Source: an uncultured Ruminococcus sp.
GTDB taxonomy: Bacteria > Bacillota > Clostridia > Oscillospirales > Acutalibacteraceae
Reading direction: 5' to 3'
Assembly: GCA_902773035.1 (NCBI GenBank)
Contig: CACYDB010000015.1
Location: forward strand, 1-12,742
Length of the DNA: 12,742 bases
A program made the position numbers and the translations under genes. Of this stretch, positions 1 through 6,147 are shown piece after piece; the stretch's first letter is position 1; the number at the start of each line of letters is the position of its first letter. A model generated the notes under the pieces. It was not told the origin of the DNA, did no database searches, and was given only the letters and a program-made list of their open reading frames with translations.

Positions 1-483
1 CTTAGTCTCACCCGGACCTCGCGTGCCGATACCTCCGCCCAGCCTTGACATAGCCACACCCTTGCCCGTAAGCCTCGGGAGCAGGTATTTCAGCTGCGCG
101 AGCTCAACCTGCAGCTTGCCCTCTCTCGAACGCGCCCTTAGAGCGAAGATGTCGAGAATGAGAGTCGTGCGGTCGATCGTGCGGATATCCGTTTCAGCCT
201 CGAGCGTCCTTATCTGAGTTGGCGTGAGCTCACTGTCGCAGACAATGAGGTCGATTTCCTGCGCCTCGCAGATTTCTTTTATTTCAATCAGCTTTCCCGA
301 GCCTACAAATGTCGCGGGCTCAACGCGGTCGAGCTTCTGCAAAACCGTCAGAACAGGCTCGGCTCCGGCGCTCTCAACAAGCTCGCAGAGCTCGTCAAGA
401 CTTGCCTCAGCATCAAATTTTCCCGTATCTACGCTGACAAGCAACGCTCGGGTAGGCTTTTGTTCTGTATCAATAAGCGCCAT
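1..483 (-). CDS. hflX: GTPase HflX, N-terminal part (cut by window edge)
   Basis: HflX is a ribosome-binding GTPase that splits or rescues stalled 70S ribosomes under stress. Reading the minus strand from an ATG at 483 gives 161 codons open to base 1, so the gene continues off the left edge. Family landmarks are clear: FVGSGKL at residues 59-65, LTPTQIRTLE at 86-95, the helical linker DRTTLILDIFALRARSREGK at 104-123 followed by LQVELAQLKYLLPRL, and the glycine-rich GGIGTRGPGETK at 150-161 that precedes the GTPase domain. The P-loop and the rest of the G domain lie outside the window. The ribosome binding site GGAGG is five bases before the ATG. It is transcribed divergently from nadB. The small open frames on the opposite strand here are shadows. 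Confidence 0.93.
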   Translation of the reverse strand, partial: MALIDTEQKPTRALLVSVDTGKFDAEASLDELCELVESAGAEPVLTVLQKLDRVEPATFVGSGKLIEIKEICEAQEIDLIVCDSELTPTQIRTLEAETDIRTIDRTTLILDIFALRARSREGKLQVELAQLKYLLPRLTGKGVAMSRLGGGIGTRGPGETK

Positions 484-511
484 AGTTTCCTCCGTAATTA
501 TCAAAAAACTA

Positions 512-540
512 TTTACTATTGCTTTTTTAAGTAGTATAAT
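512..540 (+). promoter_or_regulatory. Putative promoter reading toward nadB
   Basis: A perfect TATAAT -10 box (535-540) is preceded, with a 17-base spacer, by TTTACT (512-517), a 4 of 6 match to the -35 consensus. Transcription would begin near 547 and give nadB a leader of roughly 270 bases containing six hairpins. It overlaps the hflX promoter on the other strand. A second TATAAT at 759-764, nearer nadB, has no good -35 box, so the true nadB start site is undecided. Confidence 0.4.
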
Positions 541-560
541 AAATACTGAGCAAACGGCAA
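533..560 (-). promoter_or_regulatory. Putative hflX promoter
   Basis: On the minus strand, a TATACT -10 box (533-538) follows a TTGCCG -35 box (555-560) with a 16-base spacer, about 50 bases upstream of the hflX start. The -35 box lies inside the first hairpin of the adjacent inverted-repeat unit, so forming that hairpin in DNA could affect promoter access. The -35 match is moderate (4 of 6), so this is a prediction from sequence only. Confidence 0.4.
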
Positions 561-635
561 CACGCTGTTGCCGTTTGGCAAAAACTCAATTAATATTGAG
601 TTTTTGCTATAATCTTCGATTATAAATCAGTATTT
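541..635. repeat. Multi-branched inverted-repeat unit 1
   Basis: An outer 9-bp stem, AAATACTGA (541-549) with TCAGTATTT (627-635), encloses three hairpins that abut with no spacer. Hairpin A, 551-577, is a perfect 12-bp stem with loop CGC. Hairpin B, 578-607, is a perfect 13-bp stem with loop TAAT. Hairpin C, 608-624, is a 7-bp stem with loop TTC. None is followed by a T-run typical of an intrinsic terminator. It could be a structured leader RNA, a DNA cruciform or a small dispersed repeat; the sequence does not decide. It is not a tRNA: the stems are too long and no T-arm or anticodon arm is present. Confidence 0.75.
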
Positions 636-637
636 CT

Positions 638-763
638 TTATAAATTTAGCTCTCGCAAAGAAAGCGTTTCTTTGCGAGGCGGAAGGATTTTGACCATAAA
701 TGTCCGAAATTCTTCCGCTTAAATAAACCCAAATTCTTTGGGTTTATTCAGCAAATATTATAA
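638..763. repeat. Multi-branched inverted-repeat unit 2
   Basis: Starting two bases after unit 1, an outer 13-bp stem (638-651 with 750-763, two single-base bulges at 648 and 757) encloses three near-contiguous hairpins. Hairpin D, 652-678, is a perfect 12-bp stem with loop GCG. Hairpin E, 679-718, pairs GCGGAAG with CTTCCGC and continues through G-T wobbles to ATTT/AAAT. Hairpin F, 722-748, is a perfect 12-bp stem (AATAAACCCAAA arm) with loop TTC. The architecture copies unit 1 (outer stem plus three hairpins), but the stem sequences differ. The right arm runs into the AT-rich region before nadB. Confidence 0.7.
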
Positions 764-780
764 TATATTTGTGTTACTTT

Positions 781-793
781 GTAAATAATTTAC
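781..793. promoter_or_regulatory. Candidate operator palindrome before nadB
   Basis: GTAAAT-A-ATTTAC is a perfect 13-base palindrome located 11 bases before the nadB ribosome binding site (GAGGTGG, 805-811). Its position suits a repressor operator. I do not recognise it as a NiaR or NrtR site, and AT-rich palindromes can arise by chance, so this is only a candidate. Confidence 0.3.
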
Positions 794-815
794 GCCGAGA
801 ATTTGAGGTGGAATT

Positions 816-2285
816 ATGAAAGAAAAATATGATGTTGTAATTGTCGGAGCGGGCGTCGCGGGACTTTACGCCGCCTTGCAGTTTGACGAGGACGTAAGCG
901 TTCTGATCGTCTCAAAGCGTGAGTTCAGTCTTTCAAACTCGTCGCTGGCTCAGGGCGGAGTCGCCGCGGTACTCGACAAGAACAATGATAACTACAAGCT
1001 TCACATCGCGGATACGCTCATCGCGGGTAAGTTCAAGAACAACCTGTCGGCTGTGGAGAAACTCGTCGGCGAGGGTCCCTCGGATGTTATGAGGCTCAAC
1101 TCGCTGGGCGTTGACTTTGACACCGAGCAGTCGGGCGAGCTGTCCAAAACGCTTGAAGCGGGTCACTCGCGCCACAGAATCGTTCACCATAAGGACTCAA
1201 CGGGCAAGGCGATCGTTGACAAGCTCATCGAGGCGGTTCAGCGCAAGAATAACGTCGATATGCTGGACTTTGCTCTTGTGTATGAGATCAATAAGGTCGA
1301 GAACGGCTTCTGGCTCGGACTGCTCAAAGACGGCAAGCTCTATCAGGTAGGCGCGCGGTTCACGCTGATCGCCACAGGCGGTATCGGCAGGATTTACCGC
1401 TACACCACCAACTCCGCAATTGCCACGGGCGACGGAATAGCTCTGGCTCATATGCTCGGAGCGGAAATCAGGCACTTGTCGAGGATCCAGTTCCACCCCA
1501 CCGCCTTTGCCGCCGAGAATGAGAGAGAAAGATTTTTGATCTCCGAGGCTGTACGCGGCGAGGGAGCCGTCTATCTTAACTGCAAGGGCGAGCGCTTCGC
1601 CTTTAAATATGACGAGCGCGGCGAGCTTGCACCGAGAGACGTAGTCTCGGACGCTGTCATCAGGGAGTCGATCGCCACAAACAGCACCGACTTCTACCTT
1701 GACATTACCCACAAAGACGCCGACTTCATCAAGAACCGTTTCCCGATGATATACAGCCGCTGTCTTGAGGAAGGGATCGATATGACGAAGGATAAGATCC
1801 CCGTATTCCCCTGCCAGCACTACCTTATGGGCGGAATCAACGTTGACATCAACGCTCAGACCAATATCGAGGGCTTGTACGCCGCGGGAGAATGTACCCA
1901 CACAGGCGTTCACGGAGCTAACCGTCTCGCCAGCAACTCGCTGCTTGAAGCGCTTGTATACTCGCGCACCGCCGCTGAGCATATGATTTTCAAGCTCAAG
2001 CGCGACGGCGATAAGCCACTCGGCAATAAGCCCGCGGAGGATAAAATCAAGGGCAAAAAGCTCCCGACAGGCATACGTACCGAAATCCGCGAGATTATGC
2101 AGGACACCTACTTCGTCCTGCCAAAGCCCGAGAAATATCAGGAAAGCTTCAGGAGGGTTGACTCCATCGTCAACAACCTCATTACAGGAAATTACGAAAT
2201 CTCCGCCGACTATGTTGAAGCGCGCTCGATCGCGATAGTCGCGGGAATCATACTCGACGAACTCAGGGAGGGAATTAACCTATGA
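816..2285 (+). CDS. nadB: L-aspartate oxidase NadB
   Basis: This flavoenzyme oxidises L-aspartate to iminoaspartate, the first step of de novo NAD synthesis, in the cytoplasm. The 489-residue protein is slightly short for the family (often about 500-540). The FAD-binding GAGVAG is at residues 11-16 and SSLAQGGVAAVL at 42-53. The C-terminal FAD segment LYAAGECTHTGVHGANRLAS spans 354-373. Residues expected at the active site by comparison with E. coli NadB are E114 (in AGHSRHRIVHH), H227 (FHPT), R274 (APRD) and H335. R274 and the H335 context distinguish aspartate oxidase from fumarate reductase subunits. GAGGTGG lies four bases before the ATG. It overlaps nadC by four bases (ATGA), so the two are co-translated. 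NadA, the usual partner, is not in the window. A long antisense open frame inside is a shadow. Confidence 0.96.
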   Translation: MKEKYDVVIVGAGVAGLYAALQFDEDVSVLIVSKREFSLSNSSLAQGGVAAVLDKNNDNYKLHIADTLIAGKFKNNLSAVEKLVGEGPSDVMRLNSLGVDFDTEQSGELSKTLEAGHSRHRIVHHKDSTGKAIVDKLIEAVQRKNNVDMLDFALVYEINKVENGFWLGLLKDGKLYQVGARFTLIATGGIGRIYRYTTNSAIATGDGIALAHMLGAEIRHLSRIQFHPTAFAAENERERFLISEAVRGEGAVYLNCKGERFAFKYDERGELAPRDVVSDAVIRESIATNSTDFYLDITHKDADFIKNRFPMIYSRCLEEGIDMTKDKIPVFPCQHYLMGGINVDINAQTNIEGLYAAGECTHTGVHGANRLASNSLLEALVYSRTAAEHMIFKLKRDGDKPLGNKPAEDKIKGKKLPTGIRTEIREIMQDTYFVLPKPEKYQESFRRVDSIVNNLITGNYEISADYVEARSIAIVAGIILDELREGINL

Positions 2286-3121
2286 TGCTCAATAAATTCT
2301 ATGTGGACAGGCTGATAGAAGCCGCCTTGCTCGAGGATATCAACTACATCGACGCGGCTACAGACCTTTTGATCGAGGAAGAACAGCAGGGCTCGGCGCG
2401 ATTTATCGCGAAGGCTGACGGAATACTCTGCGGAATCGACATCGCGCTGAGAGTTTTCGAGCTGATCCAGCCCGACTTCAAGGCTGAGGTCTACAAGCGT
2501 GACGGTGACGAGCTCAAACAGGGCGACATCATCGCGGAAATCAGCGGATGCACAAAGACTATTCTCAAGGGTGAGAGAACGGCTCTCAACCTCATTCAGC
2601 ATATGAGCGGAGTCGCCACGGCTACGAATAAGGCTGTCAAACTCGTCGAGGGCACTAACGCCTCGATTGCCGACACGAGAAAGACTCTCCCGGGGCTCAG
2701 ACCGATTGAGAAGTACGCCGTAACGGTAGGCGGCGGCAGAAATCACCGCTACAACCTCTCCGACTGCGCTATGCTCAAGGATAATCACGTTGACGCGGGC
2801 GGCGGAATCACAAACGCCGTTAACAAGCTCCGCGAAAAACTCGGTCATACCGTCAAGATCGAATTGGAGGTACGCAACCTCGACGAGCTCAGAGAGGCTC
2901 TCAGCGTTGACGTTGACATCATTATGCTCGACAATATGAGCTGCGAGGATATGAAGAAGGCTGTCCAGATCACGAACGGTCAGGCAAAGCTCGAGGCGTC
3001 AGGCGGTATCACCGACGAAACTATCAGAGCCGTAGCCGAGACAGGCGTCGATATCATCTCAATGGGCGCGATCACTCACTCGGTAAAGGCGTTTGATATC
3101 TCGCTGAAAATCAACAAATAG
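2282..3121 (+). CDS. nadC: Nicotinate-nucleotide pyrophosphorylase (quinolinate phosphoribosyltransferase) NadC
   Basis: NadC converts quinolinate and PRPP to nicotinate mononucleotide, CO2 and pyrophosphate, completing the de novo branch begun by NadB. At 279 residues it is full length. Visible active-site elements are R99 in GERTALN, DTRKTLPGLR at 131-140 (R133, K134), GGGRNHRYNL at 150-159 (H155, R156), K166 in LKDNH, E196, D217 in IMLDN, and the phosphate-binding SGGI at 240-243. The start codon overlaps the nadB stop (ATGA), with AGGGAGG just upstream; a second ATG follows immediately and could be the true start with a one-residue difference. No terminator follows: the thi promoter begins one base after its stop. 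Confidence 0.96.
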   Translation: MMLNKFYVDRLIEAALLEDINYIDAATDLLIEEEQQGSARFIAKADGILCGIDIALRVFELIQPDFKAEVYKRDGDELKQGDIIAEISGCTKTILKGERTALNLIQHMSGVATATNKAVKLVEGTNASIADTRKTLPGLRPIEKYAVTVGGGRNHRYNLSDCAMLKDNHVDAGGGITNAVNKLREKLGHTVKIELEVRNLDELREALSVDVDIIMLDNMSCEDMKKAVQITNGQAKLEASGGITDETIRAVAETGVDIISMGAITHSVKAFDISLKINK

Positions 3122-3150
3122 TTGACAAAGCTAAAATTTAGTTGTATTAT
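3122..3150 (+). promoter_or_regulatory. Promoter of the thi operon
   Basis: A perfect TTGACA -35 box (3122-3127) is followed after 17 bases by TATTAT (3145-3150), with an overlapping TATAAT at 3148-3153. It starts directly after the nadC stop codon and places the transcription start near 3157-3160, just before the riboswitch aptamer. Confidence 0.75.
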
Positions 3151-3162
3151 AATAATCGACAA

Positions 3163-3246
3163 TACGACACAGGGGTGCTGACTGAGGTCGGCTGAGATCA
3201 TACCCTCAACCTGATTCGGATAATGCCGACGTAGGTAGCTGTTAGT
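3163..3246 (+). promoter_or_regulatory. TPP riboswitch (THI element)
   Basis: The conserved thi-box elements are present in order: GGGGTGC (3172-3178), a short P3 hairpin (GCTGAC 3177-3182 with GTCGGC 3187-3192, loop TGAG), CTGAGA (3192-3197), ACCC (3202-3205), ACCTGAT (3209-3215), CGGATAATGCCG (3217-3228) and the closing GTAGG with CTGT pairing back to ACAG as P1. The aptamer binds thiamine pyrophosphate. With the downstream hairpin it is expected to stop transcription of the transporter genes when TPP is plentiful. Its position before a thiamine-precursor importer supports the call independently. Confidence 0.95.
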
Positions 3247-3265
3247 AATATTTTCTATGTATTAA

Positions 3266-3298
3266 AAGCGCCGCGTTTATCCGCGGCGTTTATTTTTA
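3266..3298 (+). terminator. Riboswitch-controlled intrinsic terminator
   Basis: A GC-rich stem (GCGCCGCG 3268-3275 with CGCGGCGT 3282-3289, extended by A-T pairs) with a 6-base loop is followed by a T-rich tract. It lies between the TPP aptamer and the first gene's ribosome binding site, so it is the likely expression platform: termination when TPP is bound, read-through otherwise. A clear antiterminator partner was not resolved by eye. It probably also ends transcripts arriving from nadBC. Confidence 0.85.
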
Positions 3299-3321
3299 TT
3301 ATTATGTAAAGGAGTAATTCT

Positions 3322-3618
3322 ATGAACGCAAGCGTTGCAATCCAGACTTTGCCCGAGGCAAAGAACGATGACGAACTTATCCGCATAGTCGACGAGGTAA
3401 TCGACTATATCAAAAGCACGGGACTCAACTATTATGTAGGTCCCTTTGAAACCGCCATTGAGGGCGATTACGACGAGCTTATGGATATTGTAAAGGAGTG
3501 TCAGCATATCGCTATAAAAGCGGGCGCTCCGTCAGTTGCCGCCTATATCAAGGTGACCTTTAAGCCTGAGGGAGATGTTCTGACTATTGAAAAGAAAGTT
3601 ACGAAGCACCACCTCTAA
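3322..3618 (+). CDS. Thiamine-binding protein, MTH1187/YkoF family (COG0011, formerly DUF77)
   Basis: This 98-residue single-domain protein carries the family core Y-x-VGPFETAIEGDYDELM at residues 38-54 and the C-terminal strand AAYIKVTFKPEGD at 73-85. Members of the MTH1187/YkoF superfamily are small ferredoxin-like-fold proteins, and some bind thiamine or HMP. No signal peptide or membrane segment is seen, so it is probably cytoplasmic. AAAGGAG stands seven bases before the ATG. It is the first gene behind the TPP riboswitch and overlaps the permease gene by 32 bases. That context suggests it senses, buffers or hands on thiamine or its pyrimidine precursor; its exact role is inferred. Confidence 0.88.
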   Translation: MNASVAIQTLPEAKNDDELIRIVDEVIDYIKSTGLNYYVGPFETAIEGDYDELMDIVKECQHIAIKAGAPSVAAYIKVTFKPEGDVLTIEKKVTKHHL

Positions 3619-4351
3619 TCTTCTGCCCGTAGCGTCGATACTCGCTTTACTGGCAATATGGGAATTGGTAAGCGACACGGGGCTTGTACCGAAGTTTATG
3701 CTTCCCTCACCCGTTGACATCTGCGCGGCGTTCATAAGCGATTTTCCGCTTTTATGGGAGAACTCGTGGGTAACTCTTGCCGAGACCTTCATCGGACTCC
3801 TGTTCGGAATAATTATCGGCTTTGTTATGGCTATGCTGATGGATTTCTTTACACCCGTCCGCAAGGCTCTCTACCCCATTGTAGTTATCACGCAGACCAT
3901 TCCCGCGGTAGCGATCGCGCCGCTGCTCGTACTGTGGTTCGGATATGAGATGGTTCCGAAGATAATACTGGTTGTATTTATAGTGTTCTTCCCCGTCACA
4001 GTCAGCCTGCTCGACGGCTTTGAATCTACGGACAGGGACACGATCAATCTTATGCGCTCAATGGGCGCGGGGAAAATGCAGATTTTCCGCTACGTTAAGT
4101 TCCCCGCAGCGCTCGGAAACTTCTTCTCCAGCCTGAAAATCGCGGTCTCTTACGCCGTTGTAGGCGCGGTGATCTCGGAATGGCTCGGAGGCTTCTGCGG
4201 TCTGGGAGTTTATATGACGCGCGTAAAGAAAAGCTACTCGTTTGACAAGATGTTCGCGGTGATTTTCTTGATTTCAGCCTTGAGCCTGCTGCTAATGTTC
4301 GGCGTAAAGCTTCTCAAGAAAAAATGTATGCCGTGGGAAAACAAAGAATAG
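3587..4351 (+). CDS. thiX: ABC transporter permease for thiamine pyrimidine precursor (ThiX-type)
   Basis: This is a 254-residue inner-membrane permease of the binding-protein-dependent type (SsuC/TauC-like). About six membrane segments are visible near residues 12-28, 66-86, 96-115, 122-141, 183-203 and 221-241. The cytoplasmic EAA-type loop that contacts the ATPase is at about 144-176 (DGFESTDRDTINLMRSMGAG onward). The start is a TTG at 3587 inside the previous gene, with GAGGGAG 11-12 bases upstream. It gives a basic N-terminus (MKRKLR) before the first membrane helix, and no later ATG preserves that helix. The 32-base overlap implies translational coupling. The next gene follows after 14 bases. 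Substrate identity rests on the riboswitch and the ThiY-like neighbour. Confidence 0.88.
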   Translation: MKRKLRSTTSNLLPVASILALLAIWELVSDTGLVPKFMLPSPVDICAAFISDFPLLWENSWVTLAETFIGLLFGIIIGFVMAMLMDFFTPVRKALYPIVVITQTIPAVAIAPLLVLWFGYEMVPKIILVVFIVFFPVTVSLLDGFESTDRDTINLMRSMGAGKMQIFRYVKFPAALGNFFSSLKIAVSYAVVGAVISEWLGGFCGLGVYMTRVKKSYSFDKMFAVIFLISALSLLLMFGVKLLKKKCMPWENKE

Positions 4352-4365
4352 AAAGGATTTTTACA

Positions 4366-5361
4366 ATGAAAAAAATTATTGCTCTGGCGCTCGCGCTGGT
4401 ACTCACAATCGCTGTTTTTGCGGGCTGCGGCTCGGATAACGGCAAGACTGCCGAAAAAGAAAAAATCACCTTTGTACTCGACTGGACGCCCAACACCAAT
4501 CACACGGGTCTCTACGTTGCCGAGGAGAAGGGTTATTTTGACGAGGCGGGACTCGAGGTCAATATCGTTCAGCCGCCCGAGGACGGCGCTGAGGCTCTCG
4601 TAGGCTCAGGTAAGGCGCAGTTCTGCGTCGGCTTTCAGGACACGATGATCTCAGCCATCACAGGCAAGAACGCTCTGCCGATCACGGCTGTCGCGGCTAT
4701 TCTGCAGCACAACACCTCGGGTATCATCTCACGCAAGGGCGAGGGTATGGACAGACCTAAGGGCCTCGAGGGTAAGAAGTACGCCACCTGGGATATCCCG
4801 ATCGAGAAGGCTACTCTCAAGCAGGTAGTCGAGGACGATAAGGGCGACTTCTCAAAGGTCAAGCTCATTCCCAGCACCGTAACCGACGAGGTCTCCGCGC
4901 TTAAAAGCAAGAGCGTTGACGCGATCTGGATTTTCTACGGCTGGGCGGGAATCGCCGCCGAGCAGGCTAAGCTCGACACTGATTACTTCGCGTTCAAGGA
5001 CATCAACCCCGTCTTTGATTACTACACCCCCGTCATTCTGGGCAACAACGACTGGATGAGCAAGAATCCCGATACCGCCAAAAAGTTCCTCGCCGCAGTC
5101 AAGAAGGGCTATGAATTTGCTACCGAGAATCCCGACGACGCGGCTGACATTCTCTGCAAGGCAGCTCCCGAGCTCGACAAGGAGCTCGTAAAGGCAAGTC
5201 AGAAATACATGGCGAAACAGTATATCGCGGACAGCGAGAGCTGGGGCTACATTGACCCTGCGCGCTGGAACGCCTTCTATAACTGGATCAACAAGAACAA
5301 GCTCAGCGAGGAAGCTCTCAAAGAAAATCAGGGCTTCACAAACGACTATCTCGGAAAATGA
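4366..5361 (+). CDS. thiY: Substrate-binding lipoprotein, THI5/NMT1-like (ThiY-type)
   Basis: This is the extracellular binding protein of the importer, 331 residues. It has a lipoprotein signal ending in VFAGC, so C21 should be lipidated. The mature N-terminus carries LDWTPNTNHTGLYVA at 38-52, the hallmark of ThiY and fungal Thi5/Nmt1 proteins, which bind formylated aminopyrimidine or related HMP precursors. EDGAEALVGSGKAQFCVG follows at 72-89, and DYYTPVIL at 218-225. The open frame extends upstream to 4324. The ATG at 4366 is preferred because AGAAAGGA sits about eight bases before it and the signal peptide begins there. It overlaps the ATPase gene by four bases (ATGA). Confidence 0.92.
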   Translation: MKKIIALALALVLTIAVFAGCGSDNGKTAEKEKITFVLDWTPNTNHTGLYVAEEKGYFDEAGLEVNIVQPPEDGAEALVGSGKAQFCVGFQDTMISAITGKNALPITAVAAILQHNTSGIISRKGEGMDRPKGLEGKKYATWDIPIEKATLKQVVEDDKGDFSKVKLIPSTVTDEVSALKSKSVDAIWIFYGWAGIAAEQAKLDTDYFAFKDINPVFDYYTPVILGNNDWMSKNPDTAKKFLAAVKKGYEFATENPDDAADILCKAAPELDKELVKASQKYMAKQYIADSESWGYIDPARWNAFYNWINKNKLSEEALKENQGFTNDYLGK

Positions 5362-6095
5362 ACGAGCTGATAATCAAGGACGTCAGCTTCTCCTACACGG
5401 GCGGGGAAAATGTGATCGAGAACATCAACCTCAGCTTAAAGGAGGGCGAGCTCGTAAGCATTCTCGGCGTAAGCGGCTGCGGAAAAAGCACGCTTTTCAA
5501 CGTGGTTTCGGGATTGAGAAAAGCCCGAACGGGCACAATCACCCTCGCGGGTGAGGACATCACGGGCAAGCCCGGAAAGATCAGCTATATGCTCCAGAAG
5601 GACCTGCTCCTGCCCTACCGCACAATCGAGGACAACGTAGCCCTGCCGCTCATACTCTCGGGTATGAGAAAAAAAGAAGCCAGAGCTCAGGTACAGGACG
5701 GAATAAAGCGGTTCGGACTTGACGGCGTTCAGAAGAAATACCCGAGCGAGCTCTCGGGCGGTATGCGACAGAGAGCGGCGCTGCTGAGAACCTATATGTT
5801 TTCGAGCAAAGCCGCGCTGCTTGACGAACCGTTCAGCGCGCTCGACACGCTCACTAAGAGCGAGATGCACGCGTGGTATCTCAAGGTTATGGACGAAATC
5901 AAGCTGAGCACGCTTTTCATCACGCACGACATCGACGAGGCGATTTTGCTTTCCGACAGGATATGCCTGATGACAGGCAAGCCCGCTACGATCTCCGAGG
6001 AAATCATAATCACTCAGCCGCGCCCGAGAAGCAGAGATTTTACACTCACGACCGAGTTTCTGCAATACAAAAAGCAGATTCTCGAAAAGCTGTAA
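5358..6095 (+). CDS. thiZ: ABC transporter ATP-binding protein (ThiZ-type)
   Basis: This 245-residue ATPase energises the importer on the cytoplasmic face. All nucleotide-binding motifs are present: Walker A GVSGCGKST at 37-45, Q-loop Q80, signature LSGGM at 132-136, Walker B KAALLDEP at 151-158 followed by the D-loop SALD, and H-loop H190 in ITHD. It resembles the SsuB/TauB/ThiZ subgroup. The ATG overlaps the stop of the binding-protein gene. It is the last gene of the operon and is followed 24 bases later by a hairpin terminator. Thiamine-precursor specificity comes from the riboswitch and the ThiY-like partner, not from this protein. Confidence 0.92.
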   Translation: MNELIIKDVSFSYTGGENVIENINLSLKEGELVSILGVSGCGKSTLFNVVSGLRKARTGTITLAGEDITGKPGKISYMLQKDLLLPYRTIEDNVALPLILSGMRKKEARAQVQDGIKRFGLDGVQKKYPSELSGGMRQRAALLRTYMFSSKAALLDEPFSALDTLTKSEMHAWYLKVMDEIKLSTLFITHDIDEAILLSDRICLMTGKPATISEEIIITQPRPRSRDFTLTTEFLQYKKQILEKL

Positions 6096-6119
6096 TCACA
6101 ATGCGCTGAAATATAACAA

Positions 6120-6144
6120 AAGAGGCTGACCGAGTCAGCCTCTT
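6120..6144. terminator. Bidirectional terminator between convergent operons
   Basis: AAGAGGCTGAC (6120-6130), loop CGA and GTCAGCCTCTT (6134-6144) form a perfect 11-bp hairpin between the stop codons of the plus-strand thi operon and the minus-strand block. On the minus strand it is followed by TTTTGTTAT, a good T-run. On the plus strand the tail TCTTAATTTAT is weaker but usable. Confidence 0.88.
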
Positions 6145-6147
6145 AAT

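Noticed and set aside
224..625. Plus-strand open frame of 133 codons and the smaller one at 23-217
   Set aside because: They lie antisense to hflX, whose protein motifs are unmistakable; the translations are Ser-rich with no family features and no ribosome binding site.
541..635. tRNA gene suggested by the cloverleaf shape
   Set aside because: Stems are 12-13 bp with 3-4 base loops; there is no anticodon loop, no T-loop motif and no 7-bp acceptor stem.
541..763. CRISPR array or simple terminator cluster
   Set aside because: The hairpin sequences differ from each other with no repeat-spacer periodicity, and none is followed by a proper T-run.
1197..1982. Minus-strand 261-codon open frame inside nadB
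   Set aside because: A shadow frame of a GC-rich gene; nadB has all its active-site motifs on the plus strand, and the antisense product resembles nothing.
2210..2848. Minus-strand 212-codon open frame across nadB/nadC
   Set aside because: Antisense to two well-supported coupled genes and without domain features.
4324..4365. Upstream start for the binding protein at 4324
   Set aside because: It would put 14 charged residues before the lipoprotein signal and lacks a ribosome binding site; the ATG at 4366 has both.
5436..6065. Minus-strand 209-codon open frame inside the ATPase gene
   Set aside because: A shadow of the ABC ATPase, whose Walker, signature and H-loop motifs are intact on the plus strand.
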